Shown in pieces: positions 10,053-20,304 of a DNA stretch of 64,000 nt. Both the position numbers and the translations under genes were made by a program. Position 1 is the first letter of the stretch. Each line of letters opens with the position of its first letter. The notes below the pieces were generated by a model. That model was not told where the DNA came from and ran no database searches. It worked only from the letters and a program-made list of their open reading frames with translations. This DNA comes from Anthostomella pinea (lineage: Eukaryota; Ascomycota; Sordariomycetes; Xylariales; Xylariaceae), in NCBI GenBank assembly GCA_963556695.1, contig CAUWAG010000014.1, positions 310,001 through 374,000 of the forward strand, written 5' to 3'.

Positions 10053-11024
10053 CTACCTCTCATCTGGCTTTGCATAACCCATTCGTCCCCGGGCGGACTG
10101 GGAGTTCTTCTCCAGGAACGCAATGATATGTCCAGAAATAACCTCCGGTTGATCTTCCAACGAGAAATGTCCGCAGTCCTGTATGATGTCTAGCTCAGAG
10201 CCAGGAATTGCCCCTTTCAGCTTGTGTGCCCAGTCCATGACCTGCCAGGCATCGTCGGCGCCCCATAACAGCTTCACCGGTAGTTTTCCCAGCTCATGAA
10301 GGCGGTCTCCGATTTCCATTGTGTGCTTGGGATCGTAATGTCGGACTTGGTGTTGGAACAAGCTGGGCTGGCCAATTGGCCCAGAAATATAATCCAAGAA
10401 GGTGTCGAGACTGGAATCAGCGAGTTTCTGCTTGTCGTGAACCGCGGAAAGAAGCCACTCTCTGAAATGTGCGCGGTGTTCCTTGCCGTCTGCCTTGATC
10501 AAGGGTTCGAGTCCCTTCTTCATTTGCTCCTTGGTGCGCTTCGACGGGTAGCTGTTTAAGCTCACCACATCGATAAGCGTCAGCGAGCGCACGCGTTCCG
10601 GCGAGAAGACCGCGAAGCGTTGGGCAATCCCTCCTCCGATATCGTGCGCTACGATATGCGCTGTCTCCAGGTCCCAGTGGGCGAGTAGCCCTTCAAGGAC
10701 CGAGACTTGGCCGGAGATGGACGTATCAATGGCCACATCCCACGGCCGCTCCGAAACCCCGTACCCAAGTAGATCGAAGACGTGTGTCTTATAGCCGGCA
10801 GCAACCAGACGGGGCACGATGTTGCGCCAGATGAGGGACGACGAAGGAGTCCCGTGCAGTAGGACGACTGGGTCCCCGGCACCGAAGACGCCGTAGGCAA
10901 TGCGGCTCCCGTTAATCACGACGTTCTCGGTTGATATCGGCTGCATCCTCGCAATGTTTTCACCTAAATTGTCTAATCCTTTCGAAAACCAACGAGGGGT
11001 ATATTCAGGATAAATACCGCACAT
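10053..11024 (-). CDS. Haloalkane dehalogenase-like alpha/beta hydrolase
   Basis: This is an intronless gene of 323 residues from the ATG at 11024. A second ATG at 10946 (MQPISTEN) starts closer to where family members begin and may be the real one. The core shows VVLLHGTPSSS (oxyanion-hole HG), FDLLGYGVSE, and the nucleophile elbow VAHDIGGGIA in which Asp replaces Ser. That is the arrangement of haloalkane dehalogenases and epoxide hydrolases. A cap region and the C-terminal DCGHFSLEDQP, carrying the catalytic His, follow. The enzyme would be cytosolic and hydrolyse a C-X or epoxide bond through an ester intermediate. It sits between the P450 and the alcohol dehydrogenase on the same strand. 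Fold and nucleophile type are clear; the substrate is unknown. Confidence 0.85.
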   Translation of the reverse strand: MCGIYPEYTPRWFSKGLDNLGENIARMQPISTENVVINGSRIAYGVFGAGDPVVLLHGTPSSSLIWRNIVPRLVAAGYKTHVFDLLGYGVSERPWDVAIDTSISGQVSVLEGLLAHWDLETAHIVAHDIGGGIAQRFAVFSPERVRSLTLIDVVSLNSYPSKRTKEQMKKGLEPLIKADGKEHRAHFREWLLSAVHDKQKLADSSLDTFLDYISGPIGQPSLFQHQVRHYDPKHTMEIGDRLHELGKLPVKLLWGADDAWQVMDWAHKLKGAIPGSELDIIQDCGHFSLEDQPEVISGHIIAFLEKNSQSARGRMGYAKPDER

Positions 11025-11410
11025 CGTCTCGATTTACGATCTATTTTATTTCTAAGCTCTTCGACCGGAAGGGAAGTAGCCCCTCTTTTGATGACAGCAA
11101 AAGGGCGCGCTCTTAACCCACATCTCGGGAATCGTGGGGTTACGTGTCTGTCGCCTTTAGCGGTACGCAGCTAAACACGGCATGACCGCGGGCGACTTAC
11201 TACCAGGCTTCGAATGGGCGCTGAACAGCTGGAATACTATTACGATATCGAGGGCGGCATCTTCATACTCGAAGTCTTGGAGATCTTCCGCCGCTTCCTG
11301 TGGTGTTCTTCAGGGTGGAGATGAAATGGGTGCGAAGACACGGCACTGTCAGATATATACTATACTGTTTGGCGATTTCGGTCCTAATATCGATGAAGAC
11401 TAGTATTGAT
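11025..11410. other. Intergenic, no gene seen
   Basis: This is the gap between the hydrolase start and the 3' end of the alcohol dehydrogenase. It carries only short open frames without motifs, and a CAAAAGGG patch just upstream of the hydrolase. Confidence 0.5.
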
Positions 11411-12757
11411 TCACGCACACATCTCCAGTATCTCCAGCACCTGTTCCTCGCGCTCAATGGGGATTGGGTTCGCCTTGCAGCACGGGTCCTTCAGGCTGTT
11501 GACTGCCCACGCCTGGAACTTGTCTCTGCCCACGCCTTTATCCTGCAAGCTGCGCGGCATTCTTAGCCCACGGAAGATGACGTCCAGCGCGTCGCAAGCA
11601 TCGCTGCTGTCAGGCTTCAAACCTCGACGCTTGAGGACTTCCGCGACTGGAGCCTCGCTCCACATGACGTTCTTCAGTCTCTCCTGCTTCTCGCCGTTCA
11701 CTTTGGCATTCCACTTCATGACGCTCGGCAGCAGTATACAAGACGTTTCGTCATGCCCAACTCCAAGGGCCCAAGCTGGTGACCAATACCGTGGGACCCT
11801 CCAAGCGCGATACCCTTCTTCAGCATAATCATGACCTTGTTCACACCGATCATGCAGTTGAGCCTCGCTTCCTCGTCGGTCCAGTCCTTCCTGGTGATGA
11901 GCAGGTTCGGTACGATCAAGTTAAAGCCCTCGATGGCAGCCTGATCCATGTCCTCATCGCGCATGAGTCCTGCAGTACGCCTCTACGCAGTGGTCGATCC
12001 CTCGAACGGCGGTCGATAGCCATACCCACTCAGGCGCCGTAATGCTGAGTTTGGGGTCATTGATGATCAATCTGGGACCTAAAAGCAATGGGTGGGTATA
12101 GGAGTTAGTGGGTGTCTCGAAAGTCTCGGGGGGCCTCCCAGGGTTCTACGCATCAGTATACTGACCGCAGAAAGGATGTACCATAATTGACTTGAGGTGA
12201 TCGTCAGGGTATGTGCCACCAGCGTACCACGTGTACTCGCCGCCCGACAGACTCGTTGGGATGCAGATCAAGGCGGCAGTTGGAGATGTCACAGGGATCT
12301 CGCTCGACTTCTTGCCGGTTGCATCGCGTGCCGAGCACTTCTTCTCGAACTCCCGGATGCCGTCCACGGAGGTGACATTGTTTACCATGAACAGTAGCAT
12401 GGCTTTGGCGCCGTCGACTAGGCTACCTCCGCCGATTATAACGAGGCAGTCAGCTTTCTTGGACAGAGCATCCTTGGTTGCCTCGATGACTTCGGCCCAA
12501 GGCGTGTGGGGTGCGATGCCCGGCCAAGTGCCGGCGTGTCGGTCACCGAGACCGTTTTCTAGCTTCTTGACTTCGTCGGTGTTTTTCGAGAGCAACGCGG
12601 AAGCGATGATGTACGCTCGCTGGGCGTTGTAGGTCTCCTTGATATGGTGTGTGCAAGCAATGTCGAAGGGGACGCCGTATGACACGTACGCAGCATTCTC
12701 AAGGTCAGGAAAGGTAGGGAACGCAAGACGGTAGGTCTCGCCCTCAAGCACAGCCAT
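11411..12757 (-). CDS. Iron-type alcohol dehydrogenase / maleylacetate reductase-like, frame broken
   Basis: Exon 1 (12757-12167) starts MAVLEGETYRL and contains the nucleotide-binding IGGGSLVDGAK and IPTSLSGGE segments of the Fe-ADH family. A GTCAGT..TTTTAG intron (12079-12166) joins HPFCG to PRLIINDP. Exon 2 carries RGIDHCVEAYC, a long helix, GGSHGIGHQLGPL and the C-terminal helices ending at 11411. The His-rich GGSHGIGHQLG loop resembles the metal site of maleylacetate reductases. Two single-base breaks occur: one near 11956-11970 (between CRTH and DEDMDQAA), the other near 11745, where TTGGAG would need one more G to read LGVGHDETS. The second lies in a short G run, so an assembly or base-calling indel is quite possible. 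If active, the enzyme would reduce or oxidise a carbonyl/alcohol with NAD(P)H. Confidence 0.75.
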
Positions 12758-13600
12758 GTTCGGTTATTAGGGGGTAAAAAGACGTAAGTGCGACTCTCAT
12801 GCGGAACTCTCGAAAGACAAACGCAACGATGGGGGCTCTTACGGGATGAAATACTCTCCCGAGCTTTGGTGCACGATGCTCGAGCTAACAATCAGATGTG
12901 TACCCCATCTACAAGCTTACATCTGCCGTCATATGATGACAGGTAGCAAAGATGGTTATGGGTAGCGGTCCCACATGCTGGGTCTGTAGAGGATGCCCGT
13001 AAGCCGTAACTGCCATGCTAAACGATAACGAGAAAGTTACCATCGGTATTGCGTAAGATTCTACCTATTACCATTGCAGAGCTGTCCTACAAGGACCTGA
13101 AATGTCCCCGGGACCCCGTCACGTGGAACCGCTGACCATTACTATCCTGGACACCTGTACAAATTTCCAGGATGGTAACAGGTAGCGCGGTGTGATACGG
13201 GGGGATTACGGTTCCGTATTCTCTCTGTCGAAACATAAAGGGGGTAACGCCCCTGTGCTCCGACGACATCGAGAACATGCTGCGCATGCCGGCCAACTTC
13301 CATGATGTAGAACCACCGGCAGGCTTCTATAATTTCTGGTGACAAGTTATACCGAATCTCCAAGGGTCTGCGTACGTCCCTTGTTGATGACCGAAGAGGG
13401 TGTTCATTATACGTTGAATAATCGTTCTGGGATAGGCACTGGCAATAACCCAATTGATTAAGCCGGCTCATTACAAGGTGCGTGTTCCTTAATAGACATA
13501 TAACATTGAGATTTACAGAATAATAGAAGCGTGGACGGAGCTTTGAAGGGCCAGGTGTAACTTAGAGAAACCCCGGGTACATGGAGCCGCCAGGGTGTCA
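12758..13600. other. Intergenic, no gene seen
   Basis: Upstream flank of the alcohol dehydrogenase. The only open frame of note (13142-13471, minus) has no recognisable motif and overlaps others. Confidence 0.5.
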
Positions 13601-13602
13601 TA

Positions 13603-13810
13603 CACTCAGCCCTCATAAGTCTCCGTAATGTTGGAAGAATTCCAGATCACACGTGAGATCTTGGAAATACTGGAATAAGCAAACAGGAATAAGCAGCTCA
13701 TGGCTATAGAGTCATCTTGGGTGCTTATTCCAGCATGCTTATCCCATTTATGGCAAGTGCACCTTCGCTTGATGGATGAGGAATGTACGGAGACTCATGA
13801 GGGTTCAGTG
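13603..13810. mobile_element. MITE, Tc1/mariner-type termini
   Basis: This 208-bp element begins CACTCAGCCCTCATAAGTCT and ends with the inverted partner (AGACTCATGAGGGTTCAGTG). The 25-bp termini differ at only a few positions. It is bounded by TA at 13601-13602 and 13811-13812, the target duplication of the Tc1/mariner superfamily. It has no coding capacity. The interior holds a second inverted pair (GGAATAAGCA / TGCTTATTCC), giving a foldback shape. The termini match those of the Tc1-like element at 55826-57154, so this is probably a non-autonomous relative. It lies just beyond the 3' end of the NLR gene. Confidence 0.85.
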
Positions 13811-13854
13811 TAGCTTTAGAATTTGCCATTGCAGTCTCATAATCATTCGCTTCC

Positions 13855-16800
13855 TTAGCTGCAAGGTTGAGGACCTTCATTCCTTTTTAGAACATGAGAA
13901 GAATCAAGACACCGAGCCCCATAGTCGAAACATTCGAGGCATACATCAAAATCTCCCTCGTGACAAGAACTACAGCCGTAAGCAGCGGACTTCGGAAAGT
14001 CTAATAAACATACGTCGCATATTATCCTTCGGTCCCCATCACCCCAAAGAGTACTGAACGCCCGAAGCTTGGGAAGGCAATCGACACCGCGTAGGGTGAG
14101 ACCTGTGCGGGCAGCAGCCCCCCTGAGAAGCTCTTCGAGTTGGGTATTGGCGTTTCGCAATGTCCACCAAAGGGGTGTACGCCCAAAGTCATCTTTCGAG
14201 TCAATCTGAACGCTTTCGTGCCTTAGCAGCAGTTCCACGGCCTTCCCAGGACCGTGACAGGCTGCCATCGATAAGGGTGTCGAGCCGTAACAATCCCGTG
14301 AGTCAACACTGGACGGTGACGGCTGCCTAGAAAGAAACATCTCCAGTTGCGATGTGTTTCCGTGTTGTGCTGCTTCAAACAGTAGCGACCGCCCCATATC
14401 ATCCTTGCTGTCGATGTCTGCACCATGTGCAAGCAACAAGTTCACCAATTCATCTGATATTCCGTGCCAGTCAAGTTCCCGTTGTGGCCCGCCATTGAAG
14501 TGTATACTCTCAATCATGGCACCCTTCTCCAGTAGGAGCTGCGCCATGTCCAGCTGATTATTGATTACTGCATATGCGAGAGGTGTGCGACGATTGTCGT
14601 TCTCAGCTTCGGTATCTGCACCATTCTCAATCAGAATCCTCGCTATGTGTGTAGACGTTCTCCTTCCCGTCCTATGCAACGGAGTATGCCCGTATGAGCC
14701 TCTGGTCTCGATATCCGCGCCGGCATCAACGAGTGCTTGGACGACTCCCTCCCTCCCATTGACCACTGCCAATGCCAAGGGCGTTAGCTGGTAGTTGTTT
14801 CTTGGGTCGATGTCAACACCATTCTCAAGAAGAAGGTGTACTATCGCGTCCTTTCCGTAAGCTGACGCAAATGCTAGTGGGGTATTGCCGTGCACATCGA
14901 CCGAATTCACGTCGTCATCAGCCAGCTTCGTTTTCATTATCTCTTCAAGCCCAAACATTGCTGCAAGATGAAGCCCAGTGACACCCTTGAACACATGTGC
15001 CGCGTTATGTTGCACTAACCAAAGCCTTACCCAGGCTTCTCGGAGTGCCTGGCTCGACGCCTGAACTTGGTTGTGCTTATTGAGCCAAGACAAGATATCT
15101 TGATTTGTCGAGCTCGAAGCGTAAAGGGCACTGCAGTATCCAGGATAAGATTATTATCTAAACGTTGCAATGGTTAACCAGCCATGGCCCGAGTCCGATG
15201 TTGAATGACTCGTGCCAGGCAGGAAGCCGAATTCAAAGACGCAAAAGAAGGTACAGCGATTGTAGAATTTGGAGTCCACTTACTGATGCCCCCATTGTTG
15301 GGCCGCGTAATCGTAGAAGGGGTATGATTCGAGACACTCCTCGTATGCGGCTTGGGTGGCACAGGGCCCACTGGGAAAGGTATCGAAGGAAAGGTAGGTG
15401 AGACAGACTTTCACAATCATATCGTTTGCACCAGAGAACCATTTGCTCCACGTCCTCTCGAAGTATTGCTGAGTAGTGTAATGAACTAAGCGGATGATAC
15501 CGCTTTCGTCGTCGACGGTGACTAGACCGCAGCATACAGTAACGAGGTCGTCTGTATCTGGGAGGTTGTCCTGGTCCAATTCAGGTTCCCCGATTTCCAC
15601 GGCAAGAGCATGCTGGAGCTCGACAGTAGTGAGTGGCCTTTTCGCACACGCAATCCATGAGAGAACCAATTGGGCAAGCTCAGAATGGTCTCTGACCTGT
15701 CCTAATATTCGTTCCATTGCGTCGCTGTAAGCCAGGTGATATACATCAGAGCCTCTTTTCAGCCGAGATAATGCGTTGCGGACTGCTTTAGTCGAGCTTT
15801 TGCCAGTCAGCGACTCAACGTAGAGTTGCGCGAGCAGAAACCTATTACGGTTAGTTTGCAAATTTTAACCCATGTCAGGTTCGAACCTACATCCCGTCGA
15901 CAGCCTGTATGATACTTGTTTTGATTTCGTCTTGGAGATCAGGTTTGCGAGACACGAACTTCGGAAGCTGTGGCATGCGGCCTTCCAGGTACAAACAGAC
16001 ATCGCCATCGCTGGCCCGAATCTCTACCGATGGCGTACCTTCGAAGGCCTTGGTGATTTCCGGGATGAATCTTGAGGTCGCAAAGATGTTAAGCCCTGTT
16101 AGTCTTTGGAGATTGAACATCTCGGATAAGAAGCGATCCCTCGAACGGTCAGCTGCGGAGCATTCATCCAATCCATCAACGGCGAGGAAGACTCTAGAGT
16201 GTTTTTGTACGACGATTGTAAGGCCTTCCCGTATTTCTCCAAGCGTCGGGGTCGTGCGTTGCTTCTGGTGTTTCACGAATAAATGTCGAACGAACTCCGG
16301 CAGAGTAGCGAGGTGTTCGACAAATTGTTCAAGGAGGCTTTTCAGAAGATCATCGACCTTCTGTTCCTCGTGACGTCTGAAGTTGCAGTATATATATGCG
16401 ACAGCAGTGTTTGGGTCATCTAGAAACCTGTTGCATAAGTCGTCGACGACGATGGATGTAAGGATCGTCTTGCCGGCACCAGGTATTCCTGGGCAAAACA
16501 GCGTCTGCTTGTCGCCACTCATCCACGACTGATATTTTGGTTCATCGAGTAACCATTGGCCAGTGCCCGGTTGCTTTCGATTGACATAGTCATTCTGCAT
16601 CGCGGCATATCCTAAAGGTGAGAGCCAGTCCAGGATGGCTCGCCGTTCCGTGTCAACCTCCTGAGTGATTTGACGCTCATGTAGTCGGTCTACGCCGTCC
16701 TTTAGCTGCACGAGCTGGTCCGACTGTTTCTTCGAGGCCTTGTTCACGGCTTCGATAAGCTCGACCAGCTGCCTAGCGCTCTCTTCTCCACGTTCCTTGA

Positions 16801-17227
16801 TGGACTGGATCAGCTTCCGGGAGTTGTTCTCCAGGCTGATCTGCAGAAGACTCTTCTCACGCTCGATAGAGCCGATGATCTTGCCCACTTCACGCTCTGC
16901 AAATGGCCACCTCAGAATTGAGAATGCTTTGGCGAGACCATCCTTGGGCTCGAGGCTAGTCTCGAGAGAGCGCATGATGGCCCATAAACGACCCAAAGGT
17001 GCGCCAGGCGCCTCGAGAGCCTTGACCGTGTTCGACCATGACTTCCCAGTCTCCGAATCGTCTGACTCGTCCTTCAGCTGTTGTAGAGTATCATCGCATG
17101 CTTGTATCTCTCTGCGCAACCGCTGCCGCTCCTTAGTCGAGCCGGATGCCGTGCTGATGTATTGGACAACCTTTGCGGATAGCTGGATGACGGCAACGAT
17201 GCTCGCTGTGGTGCTGAGAGGATCCAT
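13855..17227 (-). CDS. NLR protein: HeLo-like, NACHT, ankyrin repeats, ZZ finger
   Basis: There are three exons (17227-15891, 15841-15284, 15130-13855) with introns GTAGGT..AATAG and GTAAGT..CTGCAG, giving 1056 residues. The N-terminus (MDPLSTTASIVAVIQLSAKV) fits the fungal HeLo-like N-terminal domain of STAND proteins. A coiled region precedes the NACHT domain, with P-loop GIPGAGKT at 247-254 and Walker B FLAVDGLDECS at about 347-357. A winged-helix region follows, then about eight ankyrin repeats (about 682-965; TPLAFASAYG, TPLALAVVNG, RTPLAYAVIN). The end is a ZZ-type zinc finger (CDVC, CSSC, CLEC, SSHVLKR). Related proteins act in self/non-self recognition: ligand binding by the repeats triggers nucleotide-driven oligomerisation and cell death by the N-terminal domain. 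The frame is intact. The role here is inferred from architecture. Confidence 0.92.
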
Positions 17228-18933
17228 TGGGCATTAGACTCGGATCGGCCCGGCGTCTCTCCTCTTCGTCAGTTGTAGATTCAAAGCAAATGAGCGATGA
17301 TCCAAGCTGCCACGTCGGAAGACAGTGGTCTAGATAGCCACCCTCCTCTTACGATTGGCTCGCTACGCGCCGCCCCCAAATGCGGGCTGCCTAATGTGAG
17401 GGTGGGCGAGCGCAATGCAACAAGAGTGAGGGGCCCTGGTTCATCATAAAGGGTTTCAATGACCGAGGAATGAGATGGTCGCCATCTGGGCAGTTTTCAC
17501 CACCCAGCTTCGTGTTACACAACATCCGTGTCTGCGCCGCTTCATCCACTAGAAGGCTAAGACGTGTAGATGAGGCATGGTAGGGCAAGGCGACACTTAC
17601 TCACAAAGAGGGATTCCCATAACTGGAGAAAGATCAGCCCGAGCAAGATTTGGTAGAGGAGCAAGAAACGCTCGCTTCGATAAGTAGTTTCTGAGGGGCA
17701 ATGGCTGCTCTGAAGCAACAGGTCGACCTCGTCTGAAGAGCCAAGTCGTCGGAGCATTGATCAAGTTCAGGCCACGCCAGTCTCTGAACCGAATATCTCC
17801 GTGAACCAGCAGCATTCGATGTTGGCACTGGGAAGGGTAGCCCGCCACGTTCACTGTGGATGAATTGGCAGCCAAAAACTCGCCAAATGGCGTTGAAACC
17901 CGAGCCACTATGCAGGAGTATGTTTCATAGCTGACCGTCAGCAGCTGTCAGATGCACAAGTATCGAGGCTCCTGACCGGCCAACGCACCCTCGTCTCCAG
18001 TGCCACCAGTCACACATGTCAGCAAGCCTGGGCGCTGACTGCCGAGGAGATTTGCCGCGGGGAGGAGGCAGTCGCGGGCATGCGGTGCGGTCTCGGTGAG
18101 CAGGTAGCGCAAGGCTCGACAGAGGACTAGTTGGAGTGTGTGGTATGCCAGCTCGAAAGTCCCCATCGGATCGAGAATCGACTCCATGCTCGTCAAGCAT
18201 AGTAGTGAGACGGATTACTCCCGGAAGAACAAGTCTGGTTATCCCTCGAAGCACGTCAGGAGCATCATTAATTCATCAAACCCCCATCATACTCGCCGTG
18301 CTCATTGCTCGGATGGTTAGAACTTTTGACGTACTTCTTCTGCTACGTAGGATCAGAGAGCGTCGCCATGGATATGAACAGCATCCTGGCAACTGCTGGT
18401 GTCTCCCAATGGTGTATGAGATGGACCTGGGCATCGGAATCCACGAGACCAAGCCGGCTGTGATCTGGAGTCCTTCAATCCCGAAGCACGGTCGTAAAAG
18501 ATCCTAGTCAAGCAGTTCGTAGCCTGCTGTGCAATGTTATACCGCTTGAAGAAGGCGTCGGTGACTGACCTGTACAGACGTGAATTTGCCGACTGGCGAT
18601 GCGTTCCACGAGCACCACAGAGTTGTTGTTTGACGGTCGTGAGTTCCAAGTTGTGTCCAAATTTGAGTATGCAGCAGAAAGGGCCCGGAAGGATACTCAT
18701 AGGTGCATATATGCGACAAAACACCATCAGGAATAATTCCGCTCGACCCCGCCAAAATTCCAATTTTCGAGTCCACTGCCATTGATCACCCGCCGTCCAT
18801 CCCACGATACCACGAAGGAAAGCGAACAACTTCCAACCCTCCACCCGCAAACCCTCCACCCGCAAACCCTCTACACACCTCGATACCCGACTCCCCAAGC
18901 AACAGACCCAAAAGAAAATTCAACCCGCCCACC
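17228..18933. other. Intergenic; possible transcription-factor remnant on minus strand
   Basis: I see no intact gene. Minus-strand frames at 17948-18196 (DPMGTFELAYHTLQLVLCRALRYLL) resemble the C-terminal middle-homology region of fungal Zn2Cys6 regulators, but no DNA-binding domain or long continuous frame accompanies them. Treat it as a weak, possibly spurious, remnant. The last 250 bp serve as the ALB1 upstream region. Confidence 0.3.
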
Positions 18934-19390
18934 ATGCCCTCCGTCAAGAACCCCAACGGCCCCTCCAAGAACCGGCTCGCCGCCCGGCGCGCAACAGCCC
19001 GCAGCAAGACGCAGAAGCAGACGGCGCAAGCATCCAAGAACAAGATCGCCAAGGCGGACGCGACGCGCGGGGCGCGCGCGGGCCTGCTGCCCAACAGCGG
19101 GCCCCGCGCCGCGCTCAGCTCCAAGAAGCGCCGTAAGCTCGAGCGCAAGATGGGGTATGCGCTGCAGCGCAAGTTTGAGCGGGACGGGGAGGTCTTGATG
19201 GAAGGTGCGTAGCTCTGTTTCCATACCATGGGAATCTTTCTTGAGGTATAAGAAAGAAATAGTAGGCTAATGTGGCTTGGACGGTGCAGATGTTCCCGAG
19301 GAGACGGACGAGAACGAGACCAAGGAGAAGAAGGCGGGCACCGAGGCTGCGGAGGAGCAGATGGCTGTCGATACCGAGGAGATTTCGTGA
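18934..19390 (+). CDS. ALB1: Ribosome biogenesis protein Alb1
   Basis: There are two exons, 18934-19204 and 19290-19390, with intron GTGCGT..GTGCAG between them; together they code for 123 residues. The protein starts MPSVKNPNGPSKNRLAARRA, is very basic, and contains the conserved GLLPNSGPRAALSSKKRRKL segment followed by a Lys/Arg-rich helix and an acidic tail (EETDENETKE, VDTEEIS). In yeast, Alb1 is a shuttling pre-60S factor that works with Arx1 in nuclear export of the large subunit. The intron splits the basic body from the acidic tail. The identification rests on the N-terminal and SKKRRKLERKMGYA-like motifs; small size limits certainty. Confidence 0.75.
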
Positions 19391-20304
19391 GCACGCTCGT
19401 CTTACGGGAAAAGGGTGCCTGCCTGCATGTTATACTGCGGGCTACACCTCGCCTCAGAAAGGCATTGGACGGGTGTCCAGAACCACCCAGGCCCCCATCG
19501 CGTGTGGGGGGAAGGGAATGCCGCATATGTTCCACCGCACAGTCGTTGAATGTGGGGCCTGCATGAGAGTTTGAATGCCGCCGAGTTGGTCCTACACTAC
19601 TGGAGTGGGCTTGAAAGTAACAGCCTTCTTGCCGAGCACCAGAATAGTGGAATGGAACATGAAATGAGGCACTGCGGATGAAAGGGATAGCCGCCAGTCG
19701 GGTGGAAACTGGGACCCTGTCGCAGAGAGCACACTATACAGCCATGGGGATCTCACAACCATGTTTGGTGCAAGCTCTTCGCATGGTAGGAAAGTGGTCA
19801 ACCTGGGCCTGTGAGTTAGTGGGCGTACCACGCATCATGAATGAAAAGCCTCTCACGTCAATTTGATGCTCTATATGAGTCTTGCCTCCCAGAGAGAAGT
19901 TTCAAGAAAAAAATCTAGGGGTATAATGGCAAAATATACAAACGCTGTTGTCCTTATCCAATGCCCCTTTTTTTTAGAATCCCACACGCTTTCGTCATAC
20001 ATCTGCGCTGTTGTCGACCTTTTCGGCGGTCATGGTATGGTCGTGGACATGTGGCCCGTCACGGGCTCGGGTATCCTCGTGCCTCGCCCGAGCGCTGTAT
20101 ATAGTTCGGTGTAGATGCGCACGGCGCAGGATGCTGCATCAACTTGCTCGCGTAGGAAGCACTATCCAGTCTCGAAACCGCACACGTGGCCAAGCAAACA
20201 TATGCCGTGGGGTGTCAAACACCGTGATGAACTTTGTAAGTCCAGTACGGCATGCTCGCCCTATCCGAAAAGGTATAAATCAAGCATCGGTTTTCCAATA
20301 CTTC
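19391..20304. other. Intergenic, no gene seen
   Basis: Convergent flank between ALB1 and the GT15 gene. The open frames are short and motif-free. Confidence 0.5.

Noticed and set aside
15876..15890. GGTTCGAACCT resembling a tRNA T arm
   Set aside because: It lies in the first intron of the NLR gene with no acceptor, D or anticodon arm around it.
17925..18254. Minus-strand frames resembling a Zn2Cys6 regulator C-terminus
   Set aside because: Only one weak helix-like stretch; no Cys6 cluster or continuous frame, so not called as a gene.
18786..19535. 249-codon minus-strand frame over ALB1
   Set aside because: Composition shadow; the plus-strand Alb1 pattern with a proper intron explains the region.
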